Shown: positions 21,410 through 33,276 of the stretch, piece by piece
Layout: each line of letters opens with the position of its first letter
Position numbering within the stretch: the first letter of the stretch is position 1
Assembly (NCBI GenBank): GCA_963935595.1
Contig: OZ012542.1
Location: 59,409,175 to 59,473,174 of the forward strand
Length of the DNA stretch: 64,000 nucleotides
Source: Schoenobius gigantellus
Taxonomy: Eukaryota > Arthropoda > Insecta > Lepidoptera > Crambidae
Reading direction: 5' to 3'
Translations under genes and position numbers: made by a program
The notes under the pieces: model-generated
Databases searched by the model: none
Seen by the model: the letters and a program-made list of their open reading frames with translations, nothing else
Told to the model about the DNA's origin: nothing

Positions 21410-23230
21410 GTACACCATACCGAAATCTCTTTGCTTGCAGACGTGTAATTGTGGTAAACTCCCCGGGAGGAGGACTATACTTCACTATTATTTGGCATCG
21501 TTAAAAAATCACTCCTAAGTCTAGGCATGATATTTTTGTAACACTGTTTGATGTTTTTTGTGTACGCAAATGCAGTGGAAAATTCTGCCTTTGCATCTAT
21601 TGAACGTATTCCTTCAATAGCTAATAAGTACGTGTTTATATTTAGACTGTTATTCGACAAATGTTTTTCGCATTTCAGCTACGCAAATACAATGTTGTTA
21701 TTTTTATGCGAGTTACTTTGCGGAGGGCGTACGGTTCGTCGTGGCGTTCGACCCGTAAATCATTCGTCATCACATCAGCGATCTTTTTGTAATCATTGCG
21801 TCAACTGCTGATGGTGTAATGGTGTAATGTGATGGTGTAATCATACATCTACGATAATCTCTTCCGTCCGGGCGATACTTGCTTTCATCTTCGGTCATAT
21901 AATTACTTACCGTTTTTATTTATATACAGGGGGACAGATTCATTGTAGAAGCATAAGCTCAATTGCTTTCACGGAGCACGAGCTCTTTTCAATAAATCAA
22001 AATTCACGCAACGCGCAAGGGTACCTTAATTTACCCCACACTTTAAGACTGCTGTATTCCATGGCAGTTTCAGATATGCTGTGATACGATGCTAGAACGA
22101 CATTCCGCTTCTAATTAGAAATTCACTGACAGTTGTTATGATTAAACTCCTTCACGCTCCGTACTGGCGTTACTTTATCGTATCACCACTTCAGCTGCCG
22201 CAGTCAGAATGTGAGTGTTCCATCTAGCTCATGTCAGTTGCTTCGATCGTGAACTCCCCACTTCTAACTAAACTTAATGCCTAATCGTCTTGTGTTGCCC
22301 ATTTCAATTATTTCTTATTTATGTAACATTAAAACTATTGATTTATTTTATTGCAACACATCAGACTAAAAATTATGTTATGAAGTTAATCTATATCTAA
22401 TTTTGCTGTAGTGATAAGTAGTCTCGATTTAATAAGAATTTCATATATTTTAAGGAAATCATGACACAGTTAAGACCTTCATAGATAATCTTAATACTCA
22501 AAAATCCTTCATTTCACAGTCAATTCAGCCTAATGCTATGCAATACACCCCTTTCTTTAATATTGTGAAATTTGTTTAGGTATCTACCTAACAGTTCTAA
22601 CATCACGCAGAGCAATACCTTCAAAATAGCCTTTTGTGTTTGTGCTACTTTTAGTTTATTATTTGTTTTTTATTTTTATATTTTTATTTGTGTGGAATCC
22701 GCGGAATATTAGCGTCGCTGTAAACGCCCGACATAGGTATGCTGAGCGGAGATCATTTTGGTAGTTATTGAAATCGTGTATGTCTAGTGTGTATTTATTG
22801 TCAAAATGTCTACCAAACAAACGAATTTTCTTTTATTCTCATTTTTTGTTTATAACGGTCAGAAATCTTTGAGAATATTTCGAGTTAAGGATTTATATTT
22901 CATTAATGTTGAGCCATACTGATAATATTGTCTATTATCTACTTATTTATTTAAAGATATATGTAATAGTAATACGTAGGTATGCATTTGTCACCTTCTT
23001 ATGTTGAGTGTATTTTTGGAATTGTTTAACTGTTGCGATGATATAATACAATTGATTCGCGGTTCCGACAATATTTTCCCGATGACTAACACTTGGCAAA
23101 TGTGAAACGTTTATCGCCTGTTCCTAGAATATGGTGTTATTTGTGAAAAGCAAGTGGGCGCAGTTATACAAAGTGTTACCGCTTTAGTAATTTTCTGAAG
23201 CACTTAAAATTTTTCCATAACCTTCCACGG
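21410..23230. other. No gene seen
   Basis: AT-rich DNA without recognisable coding or RNA genes. The short open frames here resemble nothing known. Confidence 0.45.
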
Positions 23231-23235
23231 GACAA

Positions 23236-23800
23236 TTGATGCGATTTGTCGCAAGGTCGCTTGTCGGGAGTAAACGCTGTAATGACACCACTCTGCGACG
23301 TTCCCGACGATACTGCCGAGCATACTGTAATGGAGTGTCAGGTATGGCAATCCCAACATCGGCGTCTGGCGGCGGTGACCTTTCGCTGCCAGTCATTGTA
23401 ATTAGAATGCTGGCTAGTAAGAAGGAATGGAAGGCTATGGGCTCCTTTTGCTAAAATGTAATCACGCAAAAGGAGGCAGCGGAGAGGAAGCGGGAAAAGG
23501 ACCCTTATGCCGCTCCCCTGCGATGCACACAGTTGGGCGGTAGAAGGCGCTAGGGTACCCCTGATGGGCGGGAATATCCAGGGTTATTCCCCACAGGCGT
23601 TAAGACCCGACATGCAGCTGGCCGAACTGTCCCGTAGCGGTCTGGAGAATTGGAGTTGCTTAGACCCTAATCGATAAGATAAACATCGAGGTTGGCTTAG
23701 TGGGTACTCCCCGCACGCAGCAGGGAGAGTTCCACACACGCCTGTCGAATAGGCGTGGGCAGGTACGGTACGCAGCAGCATTTCCACCTAAAAAGGTGTA
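23236..23800 (+). mobile_element. R1-clade LINE, C-terminal end and 3' UTR
   Basis: From 23300 to the TAG at 23551-23553 the translation shows the R1-type C-terminus. DTAEHTVMEC, part of the cysteine/histidine finger, is in one frame; GGDLSLPVIVIRML, then KKEWKAMGSFC, then TQKEAAERKREKDPYAAPLR follow in another. A frameshift lies between the two parts and a TAA replaces a codon after FC. The GC-rich tail (GGCTTAGTGGGTACTCCCC) is of the kind found in R1-type 3' UTRs. Strongly 5'-truncated and dead. Confidence 0.7.
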
Positions 23801-23969
23801 GATTAGCATTTGCATATTCCGCATCAAAAATGAAATCAAGGGATTGCTACAAACCATATATTGGATTTACATATGAAAATTACTGTAGGTGGCATGATCC
23901 TAGGGTTGGAGTTAATGTAAAATGGGCGAAGCTAGAGTTTATACTCTATCATCTTGTTAAAACCTTAGT

Positions 23970-24500
23970 CTCTAGTTGGCCTTTTTTGAGGCGGGGAAAT
24001 CTGTTGCGATGTCAAGGGGGGAAGTTGACTAGGCCGTGGGTCTTGGGTCTGCCGTAGGACTCGGGCCTACCATCATCACAGCTCATATACGTCCCCACCG
24101 AGGGGCTCGAGCCTACCCTATGTTAGGGTGATTAGGCCTTAGTCAAACACGCTGGCCCAGTGCGGATTGGTCGACTTCACATACACCTTTGAATTTTTTC
24201 GCAGATGTATGCAGGTTGCCTCACGATATTTTCCTTCACCGTAGGAGCGTCAGACAAATGTACATATGAAATTCGAAACGAAAAATACAGTGGTACATGG
24301 TGGTCTCGAACCCGGACCTCCCGATTGGAAGACAAGTACCGAGTCCACAGCGCCACCGACGCTCACCCACGCTCGGGCCTACCAGCGACTATTTAATTCG
24401 GCTGGTGCCCCGTACCCGGCTAAACTACCCCCCGAAACCTCTCCGCCTCCGATGGAGGTATACTCGAGATCGGGAAGGCCAATTCACCGAACGCACCAGG
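23970..24500 (-). mobile_element. R1-clade LINE 3' UTR fragment, split by a SINE
   Basis: The pieces 23970-24072 and 24372-24500 together match the 3' UTR seen at 30905-31280 (GAGGCGGGGAA; GACTCGGG; GGCTAAACTACC; CGATGGAGGTAT; CCGAACGCACC), same orientation, minus strand. No coding part remains. Confidence 0.65.
24073..24371 (-). mobile_element. tRNA-derived SINE nested in R1 LINE
   Basis: A full-length copy with a TRGC-type box A at its head (GGTGGCGCTGTGG), a GGTTCGAGACC box B, the body with CATCGTGAGGCAACC and GCACTGGGCCAGCGTG, and a GATGATG tail. The exact 13-base target duplication CTCGGGCCTACCA flanks it at 24060-24072 and 24372-24384. Pol III transcribed in principle; mobilised by a LINE. 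Confidence 0.9.
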
Positions 24501-24501
24501 A

Positions 24502-24812
24502 GACACTCGTCGGTGGCGCTGTGTACTCGTATCGGCACTTGCCTACCAATCGGGAGGTGCGGGGTTTGAGACGGCCATGTGCCAATGTGTTTTTCGTTTT
24601 CGAATTTCATATGTATGTAAGTACATTTCTGTGACGCGCCTACGGTGAAGGCAAACATCGTGAGGCAACTTGCGTACATCTGCGAAAAAATTCAAAGCTG
24701 TATGTGAAGTCGCTCAATCTGCACTGGGCCAGCGTGATTGACTAAGGCGTAATCACCCTAACTTAGGGTAGGCTCGTGCCCCTCGGTAGGGACTTATCTG
24801 AGTTGTTATTAT
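24502..24812 (+). mobile_element. tRNA-derived SINE, opposed to the previous one
   Basis: The same family in plus orientation, about 130 bases from the minus copy, so the two form a large inverted repeat. The head, body (CATCGTGAGGCAACTTG; CACTGGGCCAGCGTGATTG) and TTAGGGTAGGCTCG end are present; the GATGAT tail has decayed. Confidence 0.85.
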
Positions 24813-25194
24813 GACCAGGAGATAGACCCAGAAACATGGGTTCGAAATCTCGACTCCCAAACAATGTTTGGATCACTCTGCAAAAATGTAAACTCATTTA
24901 AATTGATTTGTATATTCGCGATAAACAGCACAATATACATTTTTCGATAATTCAAAAGGAACAAAATGCAAAAACAAATTACGCAATTTATCAACAGACA
25001 TATTATTCTACAGATAAGAGAATGCGAAAACCAAAAATAAAAAATAAACCAAACTACTTCCTCAATGTTGCTCGTGATGAATCGACTTACATAAGTACAA
25101 TTAAGCAAAATAACAAGATGGGTATAACAAATAAGATAGTGTTCATTTTTTTGCATAAATATCGCGTGACGATGCAATATAGATGACAAGGAGC

Positions 25195-25480
25195 TGATCT
25201 AATGCTGGAGCTGGAAGGTGGCCATAGGAACTCCGCAATAAAACGACACAACCCCATCGAGTTTGGATTCGTTTGATTCGTATTGACGAGCTTCGTTTGA
25301 TTCTTATTTTTTAAGCTTTTAGTAAAGCTTAAAAAAATAAAGTGAAGCTTTTTTACATAGTATTAAATTTTTTCGCCCATCTATCGCATGTCGCATTACA
25401 CAAAAAACATGAGATCTGATCTTTAATTTCATCATTTCATATAAGTCGGGATTTGTCTAATGCTGGTGTAGAGCGCCGAT
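25195..25480 (+). repeat. Probable dispersed repeat fragment
   Basis: AAGGAGCTGATCTAATGCTGG...GTGGCCATAGGAACTCCGC resembles a repeat commonly met in lepidopteran genomes, and the GATCTGATCTTTAA / TCTAATGCTGGTG stretch echoes its start at about 25410-25470. The parent element is unknown. Confidence 0.35.
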
Positions 25481-25562
25481 TTTTTCCATACATTTGTTTT
25501 TTTTTATTAATGTATTGTAATGATTGCTTTTTTGTTTATTCTATTAATATATTTATTTTTTA

Positions 25563-25990
25563 ACTAGCTTTTAGCTCGTGGCTTCGCCCGCGTTATTATT
25601 GTTTTCCCGTGGGAATTTATTTTTATATTTTCTCGTAGGAAAAATAATTCCGTAGCTTATTTAAGCCCGGATAATAAATTTCATAGAAATTGGAGCAGAT
25701 TTTAAATATTTTCCATAGAAAGTTTCAACCCCTATTTTGCACCCTAAGGGGGCGAATTCCAATAAACCGTGAAACACGTGTTCAATGAAATATTTTTAAG
25801 AGCATGAATGTCAAGTTTTATCAAAATCGTTGCTAATTTAAAGATTTTTCCATACAAACTTGCAACCCCTATTTCATCCCTTTAGGGTTATTTTTTTAAA
25901 TCCCTTCTTAGTGTGCGTCCGCATTTTGAATTAAAATAACTGTCCAAATTTTACGTTTCTACCATTAGCGGTTACGGCTGTACGTGCGTC
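25563..25990 (+). repeat. LINE-tail repeat (CTAGCTTTTAGCTCGTGGCT family)
   Basis: Begins AACTAGCTTTTAGCTCGTGG then CTTCGCCCGCG, followed by two imperfect internal repeats of a CAACCCCTATTTY segment (near 25727 and 25862). A (TA)n microsatellite follows at 26009-26034. Confidence 0.5.
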
Positions 25991-26214
25991 TGTAGATGGG
26001 AACATCTCTATATATATATATATATATATATATAGATTACTTTTTGTTTTATTATTATATTTTATTATAATATTCTTTTCGGAAGAAAAATATATTTTTC
26101 TCCGAAAATTTTCAGTTAAATGCCTATACAATCCGATAAAAAGTTTCACTTGCATCGTGGTTTCATAAAACCACACAATGATTTTTTTAAATAATTTATC
26201 TTTTTTTATATATC

Positions 26215-26465
26215 TAAGCTAGCAAACAAGCAGGCTGCCCACCTGATGGTCAAAGGCTATAGTCGCCCATAGTACATGTGGTACCTGTAAGACTTGGAAA
26301 TCTACAGCCACTACAAGGACGCCGATACGTCGCTAACTTGTGAAATAAGATGTCAAGTCACAGCACTCAGTAATTTCACTGCCTATCTTACATTACAGAC
26401 TGGACAAAGCGATGCTGGCGCCGCTATTTGGTGGCAGAAATAGGTAAGATAAAGCTTCCCATACA
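26215..26465 (-). repeat. LINE/SINE 3' end (CCACCTGATGG family)
   Basis: Shares GCCCACCTGATGG, CCCATAGTACATGTGG, CAGTAATTTCA and GGCAGAAATAGGTAAGA with 34015-34310, and part of it with 63850-64000. Such tails are widespread in Lepidoptera; the element's own orientation is minus. Confidence 0.6.
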
Positions 26466-26934
26466 GACGACTCTGTAGTTTGACTATATGTAATTATTTT
26501 CTTGGGAAATGTAGTTTGACTCTATGTAATTATTTTTTGGGAACTGTTATGCTTTTTCTAACGGAGCCACAACAGAAAAGCATTATACTAATATGTACGT
26601 GGTGGTTTGTAATAATATGCCAGACCCAACATTTGCACAACTTCAGAAGGCCTGTATCTTAAATACTTGTCAGATAGTCTTGTAGTAACTTATACAACAA
26701 AAAAAAATATTGAAAAAAGAACAAAACGATATTAACTTGACATAGTCCGTCAATATTATAATCCGATGTAAAGTCGCGAATATAAACGAAAAAACAAAAT
26801 AATAATAATAGTTTTTTTGCAAGAAAGTTAGTATATAGTTCGTGTTACATTTATGTTATCCCGACATACGAGTATTCTATCGATTTATCGATGTGCTAAT
26901 TAAATGGAAGTTAATAAATCTTCTTAATATAGAA

Positions 26935-27890
26935 AATTCTCGTGTCACAGTGTTTGTTATCGAACTCCTTCGAAGCGGCTTAACCGATTTTTATGATTTT
27001 TTTTGTGTATATTTGGTAGATCTGAAAATAGGTCGTAGGCTATTTTTTATAATCCTATCCCTCTCCCGATTTTTTTGGATTATTATTATGGCGAAACGTA
27101 GTTCCTAGGCACAGCTAGTAACAGTATAATTTTGTTGAATATATAACCATTTGTAAACATGATCACTAGAGATAAAAATATTATTTTTCAGGTTATCAAT
27201 ATGGCATTTCTAGTCACACAGATACCTATATTATGTTATGTAACAAATTGGTATCTTGTAAATATTCGAAATTTTCTATTTTTATTTTATTTATTTAAAA
27301 TTTTATGTACTGGATTGAAGTAAAAAAATTGTTGCAAAATTATCTCGTTTCACTAACTTACGACGTTGACTCCACAACATACTAATTATTATGCGTAAAA
27401 TATACTTTTCTAAAAATATATGATAAAAGTCTTTCTATTAGAAAAAATAGCCCTTGCTGGTTTTTTCCAGTACAATGTCTCCCGCCGCGCCGTAGACTAG
27501 CGAACCATTGGCGTAGCTTCTATGACGTGCAAAAGTGATTATGTAATAATCCAATTTGAACAAACTATATTGAATTTGAATTATAGAATGAATTCGTTTA
27601 AATATTACTAGCATTTTATTGTATAATGTAATAATCCAATTTGAACAAACTATATTGAATTTGAATTATAAAATGAATTCGTTTAAATATTACTAGCTGT
27701 GTCCGCGAACTACGTTTTGCCATAATAATTGTCCAAAAAACACCATTATAACTTAGGGATATAAAAAGTACTTTACGACTTATTCTTAGACTTAGAATAT
27801 ACACAAAAAAATCACAAAAATCGGTCAAGCCGTTTCGGAGAAGTTTGGTTACAAACACTGTGATGCGATAATTTTATATATGTATTAAGA
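26935..27890. repeat. Composite unit: inverted LINE tails around a 570-bp core
   Basis: Left part 26935-27118 (minus) and right part 27685-27890 (plus) are inverted copies of the CTAGCTGTG...AACACTGTG repeat. The core between them recurs at 55978-56500, in the same orientation and with the same inward-facing ends, so the whole block was copied as one unit. The sequence TGTAATAATCCAATTTGAAC is also doubled near 27541 and 27627. Confidence 0.65.
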
Positions 27891-28042
27891 AGATATCTAA
27901 TATAAAAATATATATGTAATTATACCTATTCTATAAGAAATGCGTCCTCTTCTCTTTTATATAGCAGATTGCGTGCCCGACGGGGTCCATAATGAGCTCG
28001 TATAATAATACCTACTTTACTACCTTATTGTACATTATGGTT
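27847..28042 (+). repeat. Direct repeat, copy 1, beside SINE
   Basis: About 195 bases starting ACAAACACTGTGATG and running through AGAAATGCGTCCTCTT, CGTGCCCGACGG and CTACTTTACTACCTTATTG to CATTATGGTTT. Matches 28375-28570 with scattered differences. Confidence 0.75.
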
Positions 28043-28043
28043 T

Positions 28044-28373
28044 CATCATCATCATCATCATCATCGCAGCTCATATATGTCCCCACCGAGGAGCACGAGC
28101 CTACCCTAACCGGTTAAGGTAGGGCGATTAGGCCTTAGTCAAACCACGCTGGCCCAGTGCGGATTGGTTGACTGCACATACACATTTGAATTACTTCGCA
28201 GGTGTATGCAGGTTTCCTCGCGATGTTTTCCTTTACCATACAAGCGTCAGATAATTGTACATATGAAATTCGTGAAACGAAAAACACATTGGTACATGGC
28301 AGGATCGATCGCGGGCCTCCCGATTCTACTCGGAGCACAGTCCAGTGCCGAGGCTACAGCGCCACCGACGCTC
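28044..28373 (-). mobile_element. tRNA-derived SINE between long direct repeats
   Basis: A full copy: (ATC)n tail at the left, body with GCACTGGGCCAGCGTGG, and head with the GCGATCGATCC type of box B. It sits exactly between two 195-base direct repeats, which are far longer than a normal target duplication. Confidence 0.85.
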
Positions 28374-28374
28374 T

Positions 28375-28570
28375 CAACAAACACTGTGACACGAGAATTT
28401 TATATATTAGAAGAAGATTATCTAATATAAAAATATATATGTAATTATACCTATTCTATAAGAAATGCGTCCTCTTTTCTTTTATACAGCCAATTGCGTG
28501 CCCGACGGAGTCCATAATGATCTCGTATAATAATGCCTACTTTACCACTTTATTGCACATTATGGTTTGC
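28375..28570 (+). repeat. Direct repeat, copy 2, beside SINE
   Basis: Starts ACAAACACTGTGACACGAG and ends CATTATGGTTTG. Its first bases are closer to the 7680-7715 copy (GACACGAGAATTTTATAT) than those of copy 1. Confidence 0.75.
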
Positions 28571-28574
28571 AATA

Positions 28575-29350
28575 AACATAATGAGTATTGAGTATATACT
28601 ATTTTCAAGGAAAACTGTCAAGTATCATTTTTGAGTATGTCAATAAATTTCTAGTATACTCGTAGAACGAGTGCAGTATCTAACGCGATTGTAGCTATCG
28701 TGACGCTATCTCGCTACGTCATTTTCTTGTTTTTCGTTTTTCGTTCAGTGTCATAACTGAATCTTGATACGAAATTGATCGACGCGATTGTTCGCATAAT
28801 TATGCAAAACAAACGACGAATAGGAAGCGGAATATTTTGCTAGAATATTTTGAATAATTTTGTCACATGGTCACATTGACTCTACATAGAGTCAATTATA
28901 GTAAGTTCACGACTCTGTGTTCTCGTCAGCAACATTTCTTCTTAGTGAAGGTAAATGTGCATATACAATATTGCTATGATGTTATTTTTTACAACTCTAT
29001 AAATTCTAGGTCATTGTTGCTACGAGTATTATGACCTCAACCCGTAATCGTCCCACTGCTTGTTACGGCTCTCCTCTGACGCGGGGGGATTATATCATGC
29101 TGGCTAAATGGGTCAGTGTATAGGGTTATGCTTCGAGATTTCCCATTTTTCGAAGAGGTTTGCGAAAAACTCTAAGGGGCTCTAAGGACTCTAAAAGCTT
29201 ACGACATCCACGAGATACAGCTGAGCAGTTAAACATATTCTAACATGTTCAAGCTCGGACGCTAAGTCAATGTATTACAAACGGATAAAAATATTAAAGT
29301 CAAAGAATTTATTGCAATAATGTGGTTTATAAGATGAACAAAATATTTAC
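28575..29350. other. No gene seen
   Basis: AT-rich DNA; no gene or clear repeat recognised. Confidence 0.4.
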
Positions 29351-29356
29351 AATTAT

Positions 29357-29412
29357 ATATTTTCTTTGTTTTCTTTACAATATTTATTTTGTAAAGAAAA
29401 CAAAGGAAATAT
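29357..29412. repeat. Hairpin, 24-bp stem and 8-base loop
   Basis: Left arm 29357-29380 and right arm 29389-29412 pair with a single mismatch (TTTGTTTTCTTTACAA against TTGTAAAGAAAACAAA). Confidence 0.75.
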
Positions 29413-29620
29413 ATTGTTGTATCAAATTAATGGAATAAAATCAATATCAAATTAAATCAGATTAAAAACAATATTAAATCAAACAAATTAAAGCTAAATT
29501 AAAATAAATATACATTATCATTTAAATTGAGTCATTTTGCCTACATTTTTAATGGGCGATATGTATTAAAACATACATAATCAATGAAAAATGTTGAACA
29601 AAAGCAGTATGCCCAAAATT

Positions 29621-29700
29621 TGTAATTTCTAATGTAGATTTGTAATTTCAAATGTAAATTTGTAATTTCAGATGTAGATTAGTAATTTCGGATGTGGACA
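29621..29700. repeat. Minisatellite, 20 bp x 4
   Basis: Four imperfect copies of TGTAATTTCAAATGTAGATT in tandem. Confidence 0.85.
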
Positions 29701-29704
29701 ACTA

Positions 29705-30825
29705 CTTCCACATGTCACGAATAGTTAGTACGCATATTCTTTTTGGAGAACGTTCTCCGAACATGTTTCCAGTTTTCGGTGAAGTTGTATTCACGTCTGT
29801 TTATTTGTTTGATGTTCGCATATTATTCAAATTAAGTACAGGGTGTGTCAAAACACAAATAAGAAATAGTTGTATAATTATCATACTGCGTCTAGGGTTC
29901 GCTGTTTCTGACGTCAGTAGTGTCCGTGGATGTTTGTTTTCATATAAAGTTTTTTGATTTTAAATTTGCGTCTCTTTCTTTATTTGGTCTTTACACTACA
30001 CAAAATTGCGTCTAATTTTTAGGACTTATTTGATATGGAACGATTTAATTTAGTTAGTTCCCGATTTACTGTTTAAATCTTGCTATTTATGAAAATGTTG
30101 AATAGAAAAATAGTTTTCAATAAATTGTAGAGCTGTCTTATCTGAAATGTTATGTTTCTATCAAAATAGTGTTTCATTAATAAAATGGCTCAACTCTTTA
30201 AAATATATATTTTTTATTTTTGTGATAACAGCTTAGAGCATTTAGCCTATGTTCTAAGGATAACAGTCACGGCTAGAATTAATTTTTCAATAATTGTAGA
30301 GAGCATTGCCATCTGTTTGAAATTTAAATTCCAGTTCCGACATTGAAAGTTAAACTGACAAAGAAGTGAAGATTTTTTACAATTCCTCAAGGTTTTGAGA
30401 AGATAGGTTTTCTAAAAGTACGCATTAAAAAGGTCATTATCATTTCATACAAAAAACTTGCTTGTGTAAAAGCAACTCGGTTTGCTTAACGGATGTGTCG
30501 CTGTGATGCGTAAAAATATCTCGCGTCATGTTAACCGCACTAGAATGTTCCAATTCAGGACAGCGAGCTTGAACTGTATAGTAGCCTCATCTATCTCTGG
30601 TATAACGCTACGCTAGGTTTTTAAAATCAGGTGGTTCGTTCGTATTATTATTGCTATCTACTTGTGCGCTCAGCTAACTATCGCCAGGCCTGTGGTGGGC
30701 GGCCAAAAATGTGAAACATCTCGAACTCCTTGTTTTGGAAGGCTCGTTAAACAGTGGCTCCTGCTGCGTCCAAATGTACTAATAATTTACAGCCACCCGA
30801 GCACATATATTGACTTTCATTTGTT
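29705..30825. other. No gene seen
   Basis: AT-rich DNA; no gene, RNA gene or clear element recognised. Confidence 0.4.
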
Positions 30826-30828
30826 CCA

Positions 30829-30895
30829 TGACGTGATAATGTGAGGTACTGATCGGTCCAACGCAACGCTTTAGTTTCGGTTTAGCGGTGGATCA
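30829..30895. repeat. Fragment of the 47071-47249 foldback family
   Basis: GACGTGATAATGTG, CTGATCGGTC, CGCAACG and AGTTTCGGTT line up in order with the right half of the foldback at 47071-47249. The outer end is lost. Confidence 0.55.
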
Positions 30896-30904
30896 TTAGC
30901 AATT

Positions 30905-31495
30905 GGGGTTATCTAATCTCGCTCTAGTCCTTATTTTTAAGGCGGGGAATCTCTTTACGATTCAACATGGGGCTGAAAGCTGACAAGGCCGCCCCAAGGA
31001 TATGCCATTAGACTCGGGTATAAGCCCCATACCTGGCTAAATCACCCTCCAGCAACTTCTACCTCCGTTGAGACACAATCGGGATCGGTGTTAGCCATTC
31101 CCCGAGTGCGCCCCCTGGAGGGTAGGCCAGACGGTGAGCCAGCGTAGTTGACCCAAGCACCAGGTCTTACCTCAACGGGGGGGGGGTCGACAGGTGCCAT
31201 AATTCGAACACCCCAGATGGGCAGGCCAGGGGTAGAAAAGTGTCTCCCAACCGGGCCGGGTCATTTCATCCCCAGCTTGCTTAAAGGAGTTGGAGGCGCG
31301 CGTCCAGGAACGCGCGCCTCCTCGTACCCAACCGCCTGCGCCGGAGAGGTGCAGCGAGAGGGTCATCCTCTCGCGCCCGCTCCGCTGCCTCCTTCTGCGA
31401 GATCACGTCCTCGCAGAAGGAGGCGACAGCCTCCCACGCCGTCGCGCTGGTCAGCATCTCGCATCTCGCTCCAGTCCTCGGTTAACCGTTCCATC
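30905..31495 (-). mobile_element. R1-clade LINE, C-terminal end and 3' UTR
   Basis: Minus-strand translation upstream of the TAA at 31281-31283 reads through the R1-type C-terminus: EMLTSATAWEAVASFCEDV, then SQKEAAERAREDDPLAAPLR, then an arginine-rich tail. A one-base shift sits near 31465, where GAGATGC is doubled. The 3' UTR runs to about 30905 and matches the fragment at 23970-24500. Nearly all of the element is missing; GC-rich compared with the host. Confidence 0.8.
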
Positions 31496-31499
31496 GTAA

Positions 31500-32680
31500 T
31501 ATGCGAGTATAGGAACAAAAATGCACTTGCGTCAGGCCTCCGTCACTACGCGCTTAGGTGCAAGATACGAGTAAGTACCTACCGTTCCGGGCACACTGAG
31601 AGTGTAAAAGCATCAGGGCTGCCGCGCTCTTGGGATTAATGCATATTCGCAGTGTATAGCAAAACGTTTCGCGCGCTTTCTGGTGCTTGATTACTTACCA
31701 TCAGTCAGCAGCAGCCCTATCGCTCGAGCTCTTAGTAACGTGGGGCCTCAGAATCACTAATAACATATGCTAACGCGTGGAGTTAAGATGTGACTTAGCT
31801 TGGTTGCTCAAAGTTTAGGTATTTAAAATGTCGGCTTTTTTCAAGATCAAAGAAGTGCAACTTCTGTACGTAGCACTTATTATCTATTATGTGCTTGCGT
31901 TTGCGCAGAAACTTGTGCTCTATAATACCTATCAAGCAATTGACTAGTCTCTGTTGAGTTTGGCTGCTATGATCGTAAATCAGTAAGGACTGTTGCACTA
32001 TACACGTTGTATAAAAATTTCGCCTATCAGTAGATAAGGATCGCCCCAGACTTGCAAATGAAAATGCGTAGTTTCTTAGTATTTTATCATGTATCCTTCA
32101 TCGTAGCAAATACATTTTTATAGAATTAGGTGCACTTTAATCTTATCTCTTACTCGTGGTGTCTGATACCTTGTTTTGTTCGCATCGATTGTTCTATATA
32201 TAGATTTTACGCAAACGTATTGCTATGTGTAGGTGCAAGTTTTCAAAGCATGCCTTTGCCTACATTTAGTTTTTTTTGTACAACAATAACACTTAAAAGT
32301 GAAATATAGGAATACACATATGATCAAATTTTTATTTTAAAGTCAGTATCAAAATTTAAAGACTTTTTTGGAGATCGCCAGTTGGTATCTACTTAGATTT
32401 AAGAATGTGATGTTGTGTTTGTATTTTTACATTATTTTTGAATTTTATGTGTTTTTGATGTCGGTTTTATCTTTTTATTGAAAACAAAAGCTCATCGAAG
32501 TAACTTGAAAGAATACAACAATACGTGCCTATCATATTTAAAAAAATAATTTCTATTTGCTAAAAGTTACCGATCCTTCCATCATCAGCTCGGCTTATGA
32601 CTACCAGACGCAAATACCAGAATAGGTTCGGAAAAAAACATGAAAGTCATGAAACACGTAGGGCGTGCCTATAAAATTTA
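31500..32680. other. No gene seen
   Basis: AT-rich DNA. The short open frames match nothing known. Confidence 0.4.
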
Positions 32681-32682
32681 AG

Positions 32683-32881
32683 GGTTTCCCTCGATTTTCC
32701 TGGGATCCCATCATCAGATCCCGACTTTATTAACCATGGAACCACCTCAATAGTATGATTTATCGAATAGAAAAAGAATTATGAGATTGATTCCACAATT
32801 GGCGGAGTATTCGCATAACATACACACACAAAAAACATACGCGTCGAATTGAGAACCTTCTCCTCTTTGAAGTCGGTTAAA
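32683..32881 (+). repeat. Dispersed repeat (GAATTGAGAACCT...GAAGTCGGTT family)
   Basis: Matches 56764-56982 along its length: GTTTCCCTCGATTTT, CCATCATCAGATCC, CAATTGGCGG, AACATACACACA, GAATTGAGAACCTYCTCCT and GAAGTCGGTTAA. A pair of related copies of one lepidopteran repeat. Confidence 0.7.
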
Positions 32882-32916
32882 ATTGGCAAAATGGCAGATT
32901 GCTGACCTGTATACAT

Positions 32917-33197
32917 GGTTATTTTTTTATCACCCTGGAAAATTTATCACCCTGGAAAATTTAAGGGGGGATTCACGACATGGTATTAGAATGTTTTAAA
33001 TATGAATAAAAAATAACTCACTTACTTAATTTTATATTATTAAGTAATAACTCACTTACTTAATCCAAAAAATGCTGCACTAGTTGAGAGCAGCATTTTT
33101 TGAGATTTTTTAAAAAAATTTATTTCATTTTTTTTATATAATAATGGATGTGTCCTGAAGCGTCCCTAAAATTTTCCAGGGTGATAAAAAAATAACC
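32917..33197. mobile_element. MITE with 28-bp terminal inverted repeats
   Basis: The left end GGTTATTTTTTTATCACCCT and its continuation GGAAAATTT are repeated exactly in inverse at the right end. The ATCACCCTGGAAAATTT part is doubled on the left. Inside lies a perfect 12-bp hairpin, AAAAAATGCTGC/GCAGCATTTTTT (33067-33101). No clear target duplication. Confidence 0.7.
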
Positions 33198-33276
33198 GTT
33201 TATATTTGTGGTCAAATTGCTAAATAACCAATTGCTACAATTGTCACGTACCCAGTAACTCCACTGCCTGTCTTAT

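Noticed and set aside
26009..26034. (TA)n run
   Set aside because: Ordinary microsatellite.
29621..29700. Four 20-base repeats as a CRISPR array
   Set aside because: The units are directly adjacent without spacers, in an insect genome; it is a minisatellite.
33067..33101. Hairpin with T-run as a bacterial-type terminator
   Set aside because: The DNA is eukaryotic and the hairpin lies inside a MITE.
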